64,000 bases of DNA from Pleionea mediterranea (GTDB lineage Bacteria; Pseudomonadota; Gammaproteobacteria; Enterobacterales; Kangiellaceae): NCBI RefSeq assembly GCF_003148745.1, contig NZ_QGGU01000004.1, positions 121,523 to 185,522 of the forward strand, in the 5' to 3' direction. A model generated the notes under the pieces. The model was not told the origin of the DNA. It was given only the letters and a program-made list of their open reading frames with translations, and did not search any database. Position 1 is the first letter of the stretch, and each line of letters starts with the position of its first letter. This document shows positions 1 through 7,972 of the stretch, piece by piece. The translations under genes were made by a program, and so were the position numbers.

Positions 1-1502
1 TAAAAACCGTTACTCAGCGATATCCGTTTGCGGGTGAAAATAATGTTGAGATCGATCTGGGCGTACTTGAGCTTTCTAACAAGAAAATTAAATGGGTTGA
101 TCTTGGCAGCAATAAAGATATTTATATTCCCAGAGTGAAGTGGACCGATAGCAGTGATGTTTTTACTTATCAATGGCAGAGTCGCGATCAAAAAACATTA
201 AAGTTACAGAAAGTCCAGTGGCCATCCATGGAGCAGTCCACACTGTTAACCGAAAAAAGCGATACCTGGATTAACTTGCACCATGACTTACGCTTTTTAA
301 ACGATAAAAAAATGAAGAAAAGTTCTGGCTTTATCTGGGCATCGGAACGCGATGGTTTCAAACATTTATATTGGTATAAAATGGATGGAACATTAAAGGT
401 ACAAATCACGCAGGGTGACTGGGTGGTTGAAGACATTCAATACATCGATCAGGCCAATAAAAAAGTTTATTTTACTGGCCGAAAAGATACACCCCTTGAA
501 TCGCACTTATATGTTACAGGGTTTTCCGATAATAACGTTAAGCGTTTGACGGAGCTGGGTTACTTCCACTCGATCTCTTTTGCCAGTGACGGCAGCAGTT
601 TTACGGATAATTATTCAAATGCCAATACACCACCCAAAGTTTCGTTAAATGACGCCAATGGTGAACGCATTACCTATCTGGTTGAAAATAAAGTGGATGA
701 CGATCATCCGCTGACGCCTTATTTGTCAGACTGGATAAAACCAGAATTTGGTACATTTGAAACCGAAGATAAAGCAACGCTTTATTATCGACTTTACAAA
801 CCCGCTAATTTTGACGCCTCAAAAAAATACCCGGCACTGGTTTATTTGTACAGTGGTCCTCACGCGCAAATGGTGACCAATCGCTGGGGAAGAATGCTGC
901 CTCAATATATGGCACAGCAGGGCTATGCGGTATTCACCGTGGATAACCGAGGATCGAATTATCGTGGCAAGGCGTTTGAAGATCCCATTTACCGCGCAAT
1001 GGGTAAAATTGAAGTGGAGGATCAAATTGAAGGGGTTAAGTTTTTAACGCAAAAATCCTGGATTGATGCTGATAAAGTTGGTGTGCACGGTCACAGTTAT
1101 GGCGGTTATATGACCTTGATGACTATGTTTAAAGCGCCCGAGTATTTTAAAGCGGGCGTCTCGGGTGCTCCGGTTACCGACTGGCGTTTATACGATACCC
1201 ATTACACAGAGCGTTACATGGGAACGCCTCAAAAAGATAAACAAGCGTATGACGAATCGTCGGTGTTTCCTTACGCAACAAATCTATCAGGCCCTTTGCT
1301 GATTTATCATGGCATGGCGGACGATAATGTTTTATTTAAAAATTCCACCAAGCTTTATAAATTATTGCAGGATAATAATATCCAGTTTTTTGTGATGGAT
1401 TATCCGGGTAAGAAGCACAGCATTCGTGGTAAGAAAACCGGCATGCATCGCATGAATATGATCCGAAACTTTTTTGATTTACAGTTTGGGATTAAGCGAT
1501 AA
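1..1502 (+). CDS. Dipeptidyl-peptidase IV family serine peptidase (S9), 5' truncated by the window edge
   Basis: The reading frame is open from the first bases of the window (first full codon at position 3), so the true start lies upstream; the GTG at 135 is internal. The visible part holds the end of the beta-propeller (DPP IV N-terminal region) and a complete alpha/beta-hydrolase domain. The nucleophile elbow GHSYGGYM has its catalytic Ser codon at 1095. The acid lies in GMADDNV and the catalytic His in YPGKKHS near the C-terminus, so the triad is intact. Early residues resembling RYPFAGENN fit the conserved Tyr-Pro motif of bacterial DPP IV. Members remove X-Pro or related dipeptides from peptides in the periplasm or outside the cell. 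The signal peptide cannot be seen. The exact S9 subtype is not certain without the N-terminus. Confidence 0.9.
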   Translation, partial: KTVTQRYPFAGENNVEIDLGVLELSNKKIKWVDLGSNKDIYIPRVKWTDSSDVFTYQWQSRDQKTLKLQKVQWPSMEQSTLLTEKSDTWINLHHDLRFLNDKKMKKSSGFIWASERDGFKHLYWYKMDGTLKVQITQGDWVVEDIQYIDQANKKVYFTGRKDTPLESHLYVTGFSDNNVKRLTELGYFHSISFASDGSSFTDNYSNANTPPKVSLNDANGERITYLVENKVDDDHPLTPYLSDWIKPEFGTFETEDKATLYYRLYKPANFDASKKYPALVYLYSGPHAQMVTNRWGRMLPQYMAQQGYAVFTVDNRGSNYRGKAFEDPIYRAMGKIEVEDQIEGVKFLTQKSWIDADKVGVHGHSYGGYMTLMTMFKAPEYFKAGVSGAPVTDWRLYDTHYTERYMGTPQKDKQAYDESSVFPYATNLSGPLLIYHGMADDNVLFKNSTKLYKLLQDNNIQFFVMDYPGKKHSIRGKKTGMHRMNMIRNFFDLQFGIKR

Positions 1503-1522
1503 CAATCGTTCGTGAAAAATAC

Positions 1523-1552
1523 GCGATCAGTGATGTTGTTATCGCTGATCGC
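1523..1552 (+). terminator. Stem-loop downstream of the DPP IV gene
   Basis: GCGATCAGTGAT pairs with ATCGCTGATCGC (12 bp including one G-T wobble) around a GTTGTT loop, about 20 bp after the stop codon. It lacks a good T-run, so it may be a weak terminator or an mRNA 3' stabiliser. Confidence 0.4.
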
Positions 1553-1735
1553 CTTGTTAACGTTACATACCATAATTTTTTTAAGATAGTCTTTCTTTTA
1601 AGATAGCCTGGCCAGACGGGCAACGTTGCTTCATTGACTGGCCGTGGCATATTAGCCGTTTTAGTCATCTACCTGATGAAGCTTATGTATATGAGTTTTA
1701 TGTCAATGAAAAACACATGGTACTCTTGAAGGCCA

Positions 1736-2341
1736 ATGAATAGAAATCGAATTTCACTGTGGATCAAACTGCCCTATACGCTAATGGTCTTTCTAATTGT
1801 GCCGGTTTACTGGCATGACTTGGGGCCAACCAATTTTTTGTGGTTCTCCGACATAGCATTGATAGTTCTTGTGCCTGCGTTATGGTTAGAAAGTCGCTTT
1901 CTGGCAAGCATCATGGCTGTTAGTGTGCTGGCTCTTGAGTTGATGTGGGTACTCGACTTTCTATTCGGTGGGAATTTGACACACATTGCCGCTTATATGT
2001 TCTCCAATGAAACGCAATGGCATATCCGTATTCTTTCGGGGACTTTTCATTTGGCGTTACCGCCAATATTGCTATTGATGCTTTATCGTTTTGGTTACGA
2101 TCGCCGTGCATTGCCAACCCAATGTTTACTCGCTCTCGTGATATTACCGCTCACTCGTTTACTGACTGAGCCTTCAGAAAATATCAACTGGGTTTATGGG
2201 CTTGGCCAATCACAAAGCGAGTTGGCTGCCCCGTTATACATAAGCCTGCTCTTGTCAGGATTTATAATCGTAATCTATCTACCTTCTCACTTCCTGTTTG
2301 CACGATATTTTCCTTATAAAGATGAGCACACTAATCAATGA
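1736..2341 (+). CDS. Polytopic membrane protein of unknown function
   Basis: A 201-residue, strongly hydrophobic protein with about five or six likely membrane segments (around residues 12-30, 36-52, 57-75, 98-116, 125-140 and 165-185). There are conserved-looking aromatic and charged loops, including the WHIRILSGTFHLALPP stretch that recalls small uncharacterised inner-membrane proteins. The ATG at 1736 is preceded by GAAGG at suitable spacing. No catalytic motif is visible. It stands alone, about 230 bp after the DPP IV gene and 140 bp before the next small gene, so it is probably transcribed separately. I do not recognise the family with confidence. Confidence 0.7.
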   Translation: MNRNRISLWIKLPYTLMVFLIVPVYWHDLGPTNFLWFSDIALIVLVPALWLESRFLASIMAVSVLALELMWVLDFLFGGNLTHIAAYMFSNETQWHIRILSGTFHLALPPILLLMLYRFGYDRRALPTQCLLALVILPLTRLLTEPSENINWVYGLGQSQSELAAPLYISLLLSGFIIVIYLPSHFLFARYFPYKDEHTNQ

Positions 2342-2478
2342 CAATTGTTATCGAGTGGTTTTAAAACCATGACGGTCTAGTCTTTGGTTACATAATTTTA
2401 CTTTTTAGTTCTATTTGAAAAGCTGAATTACGATATATTCGGTTGATAAAGCGTTACAAAAATGGAGCAGAATTATTT

Positions 2479-2853
2479 ATGGATTTTTGGAGAAATCGTT
2501 CGTTATTAAGTAAATTATGTCTTGGAATGATTGTACTGGTAGCGGCCTGTCTGGCTCCAGAGCTTATGCTGCTACTGGATTTAGGTGGTATCGAATTTGT
2601 AATTAGCTGCTTAGCGATTTATTACAAACCGGTTATCGAGTGGGTTCGAGATAAAATCCAAACAGTCAATAATATTGTCATCATTACGCTGACTCATTTA
2701 CGTATCTGCGTATTGAGTCGGCCTGCTTCATTTTCTATCCACGTTACTTATTGTTGTTTGTTGGTGTTGTTGACGGGAGCTGTTTATATGCCGTTTGGGG
2801 CTTTTATACCCGCACTGTTGGTTTCGGATGCAGCGCACTTAACTTTTATATGA
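2479..2853 (+). CDS. Small hypothetical membrane protein
   Basis: The frame is open from a TTG at 2443, but the ATG at 2479 (MDFWRNRS) has GGAG 11 bases upstream and is the better start, giving 124 residues. There are hydrophobic segments near residues 10-30 (start MIVLVAACLAP), 30-45 and 85-115. The middle, WVRDKIQTVNNIV, is amphipathic. No known domain is recognised. It has no close partners; the next gene starts 110 bp downstream with its own ribosome-binding site. Function unknown; an inner-membrane location is inferred from composition. Confidence 0.6.
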   Translation: MDFWRNRSLLSKLCLGMIVLVAACLAPELMLLLDLGGIEFVISCLAIYYKPVIEWVRDKIQTVNNIVIITLTHLRICVLSRPASFSIHVTYCCLLVLLTGAVYMPFGAFIPALLVSDAAHLTFI

Positions 2854-2964
2854 CGATTAATGTCGTATTTATAAATTTACAGTTTCTGGAAAAAGCCATC
2901 GATCTTTGACTCTGTTTGGCTATAATTTAACCTATGAATTAAATCTCTCAGCCGGAGAATCTCG

Positions 2965-3234
2965 GTGGCCACGGTTATATTCACCAAAAATCTCGAACGT
3001 CATTTGTCTTGCCCATCACAGCAGGTGTCCGGAACAACTGTGCGTGAAGCATTGGATAATGCATTTAGTGATAATGATCAGTTAAAAAGTTATGTGCTGG
3101 ATGATCAGGGGCGTTTGCGCAAACACATGTTGATTGCTGTGGACGGCAGTACTATCAGCGATCGCATTCATTTATCCGATAGCGTTAACGAGCAATCGGA
3201 AATTTATATTCTACAGGCATTATCTGGCGGTTAA
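2965..3234 (+). CDS. MoaD/ThiS-family ubiquitin-like protein
   Basis: An 89-residue beta-grasp protein that ends in the diglycine tail LSGG typical of MoaD, ThiS and related sulfur-carrier or ubiquitin-like proteins. The pattern of a short N-terminal strand (ATVIFTKNLERHL), a helix (TVREALDNAF), LRKHMLIAVDG and EIYILQALSGG matches the family. The start is GTG with GGAGA seven bases upstream. It lies 38 bp ahead of a BNR-propeller gene. This pairing, rather than moa or thi genes, suggests a role distinct from classical cofactor synthesis. The C-terminal Gly-Gly implies activation by an E1-like enzyme encoded elsewhere, which is inference. The function of this branch is not known to me. Confidence 0.8.
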   Translation: MATVIFTKNLERHLSCPSQQVSGTTVREALDNAFSDNDQLKSYVLDDQGRLRKHMLIAVDGSTISDRIHLSDSVNEQSEIYILQALSGG

Positions 3235-3272
3235 TGTTTTCTTACTCACGTTGAAGAAAGAAGGATGGCATT

Positions 3273-4346
3273 ATGAGCGCGGTTGCATTAATAGCGACAA
3301 GAAAAGGTTTATTTAAACTAACCGAACATCAAACCATTGAACCCGTAGGCTTTTCGGGTGTGCCAGTGACCATGATGTTGGCCAGTAAGCATCATGCGCG
3401 TTGGTACGCCGCGCTGGATCACGGCCATTTTGGTACCAAGTTTCACGCCAGTGACGATGAAGGCGTACATTGGCAGGAGTTAACTGCGCCAGCTTACCCA
3501 AAACAGGACGATAAAGAAGACGGCGATAGCCTGAAAATGATTTGGAGTCTTGAGTTTGCAAAGGGTGAAAGCTCTAATGAACTTTGGGCGGGCACTATTC
3601 CCGGAGGCCTGTTTTACTCCAATGATGGTGGCAACAGCTGGCAATTAAATCAAACGCTTTGGCAATACAAACAGCAGCAACAATGGTTTGGTGGCGGTTT
3701 TGATGAAGCGGGCATTCATTCCATTTGTGTTGATCCAGAAGATTCAAACAAAGTGTCTATTGCGGTTTCCTGTGCCGGTGTTTGGGTAACCGAAAATGGC
3801 GGTGAGTCCTGGAATAATCAATCCAAGGGTATGCGTGCTGAGTATATGCCACCTGAACAAGCAGGCGATCCGTTAATTCAAGATCCGCATAGAATGGTTC
3901 AATGCCCATCGGATCCAGAACAGTTTTGGGTGCAACATCATAATGGTATTTTTGTTTCCAGTGATGGCACAAAAAGCTGGCAAGAAGTTGAGTCAGTGGA
4001 ACCCTCCGCTTTTGGTTTTGCCACGGTGGTGCATCCAGACGATGGAAACACCGCCTGGTTTGTACCAGCGGTAAAAGACGAATGCCGGATCCCTGTTGAT
4101 GGGCAGTTTGTCGTCACACGCACACGGGATGGTGGAAAAACATTTGAGCAATTAAATAAAGGATTACCGCTAGGGCTCAGTTACGACTTGGTGTTTCGGC
4201 ACGGGCTGGATATTGATGCCACAGGCGACCAATTACTGATGGGGTCAACCACGGGTAACTTATGGTTAAGTGACAATCAAGGGGATAGTTGGCAGTGTTT
4301 AAGTAATCATTTACCGCCAATTTACGCGGTAAGGTTTATTAAGTGA
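3273..4346 (+). CDS. BNR/Asp-box beta-propeller (sialidase-like fold) protein
   Basis: A 357-residue protein without a signal peptide, built of repeated Asp-box motifs: SDDEGVHW, SNDGGNSW, TENGGESW, SSDGTKSW, TRDGGKTF and SDNQGDSW, one per propeller blade, starting near residues 50, 115, 170, 230, 285 and 330. Such propellers occur in sialidases and in photosystem-II-assembly-like proteins, but the catalytic Arg triad of sialidases is not evident, so enzymatic sialidase activity should not be assumed. The ATG at 3273 has AGAAAGAAGG just upstream. It is probably co-transcribed with the MoaD/ThiS-like gene ahead of it and probably cytoplasmic. Role unknown. Confidence 0.8.
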   Translation: MSAVALIATRKGLFKLTEHQTIEPVGFSGVPVTMMLASKHHARWYAALDHGHFGTKFHASDDEGVHWQELTAPAYPKQDDKEDGDSLKMIWSLEFAKGESSNELWAGTIPGGLFYSNDGGNSWQLNQTLWQYKQQQQWFGGGFDEAGIHSICVDPEDSNKVSIAVSCAGVWVTENGGESWNNQSKGMRAEYMPPEQAGDPLIQDPHRMVQCPSDPEQFWVQHHNGIFVSSDGTKSWQEVESVEPSAFGFATVVHPDDGNTAWFVPAVKDECRIPVDGQFVVTRTRDGGKTFEQLNKGLPLGLSYDLVFRHGLDIDATGDQLLMGSTTGNLWLSDNQGDSWQCLSNHLPPIYAVRFIK

Positions 4347-4494
4347 TGGTTTGATTCATTGTTTAAAATGACGCTTTAAAAGCGCTTTAATGTTGTCGAA
4401 AGGGACGATTATTGAATGGGATATCCTCATATGTAGAGTGGCGCTTTATAAAAAATAGGCTATCTCGTTGATTTACATTAGGAGTTAAGGTTCA

Positions 4495-4569
4495 ATGGAT
4501 TTTTGGTTGGCGTTTACTTATGCCAACGTGAACATAATTAAAAAGTTATGTGGTAATTCCAGTTCATGA
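4495..4569 (+). CDS. Candidate 24-residue leader peptide coupled to the zinc-ribbon gene
   Basis: An ATG at 4495, with AGGAG ten bases upstream, opens a 24-codon frame beginning MDFWLAFTYANV. Its TGA overlaps the ATG of the following gene as ATGA. The downstream gene has no clear ribosome-binding site of its own. Inside the small ORF, GTTGGC (4506-4511) and GCCAAC (4522-4527) form a hairpin. A coupled leader is plausible; it could equally be a chance ORF. Confidence 0.35.
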   Translation: MDFWLAFTYANVNIIKKLCGNSSS

Positions 4570-5057
4570 GTAAACCTTTTAATAACATTTGTCCGAAGTG
4601 CAAGTATCAACGCTCCGCCACCGATACGGCTCCTGAGTGGCAGTGTCCCAAGTGCGGCATCGCGTATAGTAAGTTTCAAACAAGGGTATATACCAAGCAG
4701 CAAATCAAAGAAGCGAATAAAAAATGGATAGCAAAAGTAAATGGTGCTAGAAATCGTGAAAATGCTATTTTCAAGACACGTGTATTAATGATGTTCGCGG
4801 GAGTATTTATCGTATTGTTACATCCCGATTGTAATAGCGGCATTAGGTTAGTTATTTCACTTTGCATCATGGCATTCATGTCTTGGAAATTGATCCAGAC
4901 AATGAAAGAACACGGTTTCTATATAGGTAGCGTTGGAGAAACTCGCAGTATGTCTGATCACCCAATCAGCTTCAAAGTGGAGTATTTTGGTGGCGTATTT
5001 CTAACCTTGCTTTTTACCTTCGGCGCTATCAGCGCTGCTGTAGACTTATTGTTTTGA
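4566..5057 (+). CDS. Zinc-ribbon membrane protein of unknown function
   Basis: A 163-residue protein. The N-terminal zinc ribbon has two CPKC knuckles (about residues 9-12 and 27-30, CPKCKYQRS and CPKCGIAYS). A basic linker (about 40-72) follows, then three or so hydrophobic helices (about 74-88, 90-108 and 138-160). Such ribbon-plus-TM proteins are common as uncharacterised bacterial accessory genes. The start overlaps the stop of a 24-codon ORF (ATGA), and the stop at 5055-5057 overlaps the open frame of the next, damaged gene. Function not known. Confidence 0.65.
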   Translation: MSKPFNNICPKCKYQRSATDTAPEWQCPKCGIAYSKFQTRVYTKQQIKEANKKWIAKVNGARNRENAIFKTRVLMMFAGVFIVLLHPDCNSGIRLVISLCIMAFMSWKLIQTMKEHGFYIGSVGETRSMSDHPISFKVEYFGGVFLTLLFTFGAISAAVDLLF

Positions 5058-5539
5058 ACACGATTTTAAAGAAGCTAGCTTGGTCTGTTTTTGCAATAGG
5101 CGGTTTATTGCTCATAAACGGTAGTAGTAATGGCGATGATTTTCCCATTTTTTATTCGTACTTTTTTCATCAGTATGATGCGAATACGTGAGGCCTGATA
5201 ACGTTCTCCCGCGTTAAATTACTGAGTAGTCGGCATGGTCGAACATATTATGCTGATGTCCGCTATACCTATATGGTTGCGGCTACCTGACATTATTCGA
5301 ACTTAGTGAGTTTTAGCTCAAGGACTGACTCACCCGAGGAAGTTGTAGCTCGTTATCCAGTTGGTAAAAAAGTAATAGTTCACTATGACGCGAGCTCTCC
5401 ATCTTATTCAGTCTTAGAGAAGAACACTCTGGGTTTAGGGGTGATCTTTCGGGTATGTTTAATGACCGCGATCATAGTTGGCGTTCTCGTGTACTTGGGC
5501 TTTGGGTTTCGAGATTGGTTCAAGAGTAGAAGGTACTAA
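5054..5539 (+). pseudogene. DUF3592-family membrane protein interrupted by two in-frame TGA codons
   Basis: One continuous frame from TTG 5054 to TAA 5537 reads as a DUF3592-type protein: an N-terminal hydrophobic segment (SVFAIGGLLLI), the extracytoplasmic domain (RTYYADVRYTY, then SRTDSPEEVVARYPVGKK and VIVHYDASSPSYSVLE) and a C-terminal TM helix. TGA codons at 5189-5191 and 5288-5290 break it without any frame change. The segment between them still matches the family, so both ends were clearly once one gene. Only the last 77 codons (from GTG 5306) are open. Simple nonsense decay is the likeliest explanation. No good ATG start remains. Confidence 0.6.
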
Positions 5540-5555
5540 TATGGTGCATTTACCA

Positions 5556-5640
5556 CATAACAAGAGCATCAACCTCGCCAGCTACGCTGGCTGGACCTCC
5601 AACTGCTGCGCAGTTGTCGGCCGGTCATGCAGGCGGTATG
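5556..5640 (+). repeat. attC-like imperfect palindrome with two inner hairpins
   Basis: CATAACAAGAGCAT (5556-5569) is imperfectly complementary to ATGCAGGCGGTATG (5627-5640). Between them lie the hairpins CCAGC-TAC-GCTGG (5578-5590) and AACTG-CTGCG-CAGTT (5601-5615). The layout, with CATAAC at the left edge, resembles an integron cassette recombination site whose right core (expected GTTATG) has become GGTATG. It directly precedes a toxin-antitoxin pair, a common cassette cargo. Without an integrase or several matching sites, the assignment is tentative; a palindromic BIME-like repeat is the alternative. Confidence 0.35.
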
Positions 5641-5678
5641 CGGCTTGACAATGTTGCGCAACGCGCTACACTGCACTA

Positions 5679-5957
5679 ATGATAAAGTCGTTCAAACATA
5701 AAGGACTTCAACAATTCTTCGAGAAAGGCACAAAGAAGGGTATTCAGGCCAAGCATGCAAACAAACTTCGTATGCAACTTACAGCCCTTGATACCGCCCA
5801 TGCCATTGAAGATCTCGAGATCCCTGGTTATCGGCTTCATCAGCTTAAAGGCGCTCGTAAAAACCTCTGGTCTATAACCGTCAGTGGCAATTGGCGTATT
5901 ACCTTCGAGTTTGAGGCGGGCAATGTTTACATCGTTAACTACGAGGATTATCACTAA
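5679..5957 (+). CDS. higB: HigB/RelE-type mRNA interferase toxin
   Basis: A 92-residue protein matching the HigB branch of the RelE superfamily: N-terminal IKSFKHKGLQQFFEKG, the central pattern LRMQLTALDTA, IPGYRLHQLKG and NLWSITVSGNWRITFEF, and the C-terminal YIVNYEDYH. These cover the basic and aromatic residues that form the ribosome-dependent RNase surface. The toxin gene precedes the antitoxin gene (HIG order) and their codons overlap as TAATG at 5955-5959, implying translational coupling. Family members cleave translated mRNAs and stabilise plasmids, cassettes or islands. No obvious defect is seen. Confidence 0.88.
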   Translation: MIKSFKHKGLQQFFEKGTKKGIQAKHANKLRMQLTALDTAHAIEDLEIPGYRLHQLKGARKNLWSITVSGNWRITFEFEAGNVYIVNYEDYH

Positions 5958-6250
5958 TGAGTATGCACAAACCCCCACATCCAGGTGAATTCATCCTTGC
6001 TACCTACATGGAGCCTTTTAATGTTAGTTGCCGCCAATTAGCCAAGCACCTTGATGTTGCCGCTTCAACTCTAAATCGTGTGCTTAAGGGCCAAAGTGGC
6101 ATAAGCCCAGAGATGGCTTTAAGGCTCTCTAAAGCATTAGGTCGCTCCCCAGAAAGCTGGCTAACTATGCAAGACAACTATGATTTATGGCAGGCAAAAA
6201 AGGCCGTCAAACTTGGTAAGGTTCAACAACTAAAACTCAATGCCGCGTAA
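5957..6250 (+). CDS. higA: HigA-family antitoxin (XRE-type DNA-binding)
   Basis: A 97-residue helix-turn-helix protein of the HigA (VapI-like) family. The diagnostic N-terminal HPGEFILATYMEP is followed by the HTH CRQLAKHLDVAASTLNRVLKG (about residues 25-45) and SPEMALRLSKALGRSPESW. The start overlaps the toxin stop by one base. It should neutralise HigB by direct binding and autorepress the operon; no operator was identified with confidence, though the hairpin-rich 5556-5640 region lies just upstream of higB. Confidence 0.88.
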   Translation: MSMHKPPHPGEFILATYMEPFNVSCRQLAKHLDVAASTLNRVLKGQSGISPEMALRLSKALGRSPESWLTMQDNYDLWQAKKAVKLGKVQQLKLNAA

Positions 6251-6308
6251 ACAGTGGGTCAACAGGATGCTGATAAATTCGCGCTTGTTATGTAGGTGTT
6301 AGTTGCGT

Positions 6309-6764
6309 ATGAACCATATATTTATTTTATTTATCGCCATTCTTCTTCAAGGTTGTGTCATTTTTCCTTTGCCTGAAGTTTACACCCCTGAATTTAAAGG
6401 TGTCATTTTAGATGAGTTAGGGAAACCGGTAAGTAACGCAAAAGTGACTCGCATAGAGCCTTCTAGTCGAGCAGGGGAGTATGGCTCGATGGTGAGCGTC
6501 AGGGTAAATACAGACGAAGTCTTTACCAATAAAAATGGTGAGTTTTACTTGCCTAATAAAAGTAAGACTGTTTGGTTCCACGGTGGAATTCAATCAAACT
6601 TATTCTCATGTTTTGGTAGTTTTCAAGTGGAAGCAAATGGCTATCTAACTTATATAGCTAATGAAAATAAATTCACAAAAATGACTGAGCATGGGGAACG
6701 CTGTGAAGGTGTTGCATTTTTAGTGGATGTCAGACTACAAAAGGTAACTAACAGTAAAAACTAG
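6309..6764 (+). CDS. Putative lipoprotein with a carboxypeptidase-regulatory-like domain
   Basis: The ATG at 6309 gives 151 residues; the in-frame TTG at 6303 is less likely. The N-terminus is a type II signal with lipobox LLQGC (Cys at about residue 16). The mature part begins with a pattern seen in CarboxypepD_reg-like and transthyretin-like beta-sandwich domains: FKGVILDELGKPVSNAKVTR, then VFTNKNGEFYLPNKS. It is a small accessory gene with no partner. Membrane anchoring and the domain are inferred from sequence; function is unknown. Confidence 0.65.
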   Translation: MNHIFILFIAILLQGCVIFPLPEVYTPEFKGVILDELGKPVSNAKVTRIEPSSRAGEYGSMVSVRVNTDEVFTNKNGEFYLPNKSKTVWFHGGIQSNLFSCFGSFQVEANGYLTYIANENKFTKMTEHGERCEGVAFLVDVRLQKVTNSKN

Positions 6765-6818
6765 AAAGATGCGCTACCGTGCAGCTCTTCTTAAAGCGTT
6801 AAATATCAAGAGGGAACT

Positions 6819-7400
6819 GTGTATAAATCGAAGAAAACCATACTAGCTTTTTTAGCTTTGGTAATTCCTGGAATTGCCAAAGCTAATGCGGGTGTGCCTA
6901 TGTTGTTTTTAGCTATGCCAGCATATTTGATTTCTCTAGTACCGATTATAGCTATAGAAGCAACCTACATATCAAAGAGTTTAGAGCTGTCTCTTGGCCA
7001 GTCTTTGAAAACGGTAAGCATTTCTAATGTGGTTTCGACCATAATAGGTGTACCTCTCAACTGGTTTCTGCTTGTATTGGTTCAAATGGTTACTGGCGGC
7101 GGTAGTGCCTACGGAACTGATTCCTTCATGGGTAAAGTTTTAGCGGTTACATGGCAGGCTCCATGGCTAATACCATACGAGAAAGACTTAAACTGGATGA
7201 TCCCTATTGCAGATTTAGTTTTGTTGATTCCCTTCTTTTTTGCCTGATGGTGGTCGGAATATTGGGTTTCAAAGAAAATCAATAAATCATTACCCTCACT
7301 CAGTATTAAGGGAAAGGTACGCAACGCAAACCTAATTACATACTCACTGCTCGCTACTTGGCCTTTGGGTTTCTTGGTACTGGGTAGTGCGGCGAAATAA
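6819..7400 (+). pseudogene. Polytopic membrane protein interrupted by one in-frame TGA
   Basis: GTG 6819, with AGAGGGA upstream, opens a frame with a likely signal sequence (ILAFLALVIPGIAKANA). It encodes several membrane helices to codon 142, then TGA at 7245-7247. The same frame continues for 50 sense codons (WWSEYWVSKKI, then a further hydrophobic stretch TYSLLATWPLGFLVLG) to TAA at 7398-7400. The continuation looks like genuine coding sequence for a last membrane helix, so the TGA is probably a nonsense mutation in a gene of 193 codons. If translated, the product stops after 142 residues. No family was recognised. Confidence 0.55.
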
Positions 7401-7403
7401 GTA

Positions 7404-7462
7404 TTTAACAAACGCGGCAATTAAGTCGCTCGTAAGCTCGCACCTATAACGCGGACATAAAG
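7404..7462 (+). repeat. Possible degenerate attC-like site
   Basis: TTTAACAAACGCGGCAATTA at the left, a GCTCG-TAA-GCTCG centre, and a right side AACGCGGACATAAAG recall the R''-L''-spacer-L'-R' layout of integron attC sites. The right core box lacks GTTRRRY. It sits between two damaged small genes. This is pattern resemblance only. Confidence 0.22.
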
Positions 7463-7469
7463 CTAAAAA

Positions 7470-7790
7470 ATGAATTTATTTAAGTCTTCAGGTAGAAGTG
7501 TTCGTTTTAACATATGTAGCCTACTGTTCGTAGTTTTTGGCTTTTCAATGGTATATTTTTTTAACTCCTAAAATAATCAAGGATTGGGCTTGGCTGCCCT
7601 GGCGATAACTTTTTTTATCGGAGTAACTGCGTGTTTTATAGTAAACTGCCCTAGTTGCAAAAGAAGTTGGTTGTATTTTGCGATTAGCAAAAGAAATATC
7701 GGCTATTGGCTTCACTTTTTAATGGAAATTGATGAATGCCCCCACTGTGGTTACACTGAACTTAACTGTAAAAGTCAGAAGGATAAGTAG
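7470..7790 (+). pseudogene. Small membrane protein with Cys-rich tail, interrupted by one in-frame TAA
   Basis: The ATG at 7470 opens a frame with a first hydrophobic helix (ICSLLFVVFGFSMVYFF), then TAA at 7569-7571. The frame continues through a second helix (LAALAITFFIGVTACFIV) and a metal-binding-like CPSC...CPHC arrangement to a stop at 7788-7790. Only the last 68 codons from TTG 7584 are open. The two helices and the four-Cys motif make a coherent 106-codon gene, so the TAA looks like a recent nonsense change. Function unknown. Confidence 0.5.
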
Positions 7791-7972
7791 CCATTTGTTG
7801 CGCATATATCAATGCTTAAGGCATTAACTTATCTTCGAGTAAGGAAACCATTAAACGAATACTAATCCCATTTTTTGTAATACTATTTTTCTGATTTCAA
7901 TTTAGCAAAGTCAACAAACACAGGTAACCGCTTTAAAGAGGTTGTCGCTCGGCTTAAACAAAAGAGAATATT

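Noticed and set aside
3273..4346. Calling the Asp-box propeller an exo-alpha-sialidase
   Set aside because: Asp boxes define the fold only; the catalytic Arg triad, Tyr/Glu pair and signal peptide of sialidases are not evident.
5189..7247. Recoding of UGA (selenocysteine or Trp) as an explanation for the in-frame TGA codons
   Set aside because: One of the three broken genes is interrupted by TAA, many normal genes in the window end in TGA, and no hairpin is placed where a SECIS would be needed. Nonsense decay is simpler.
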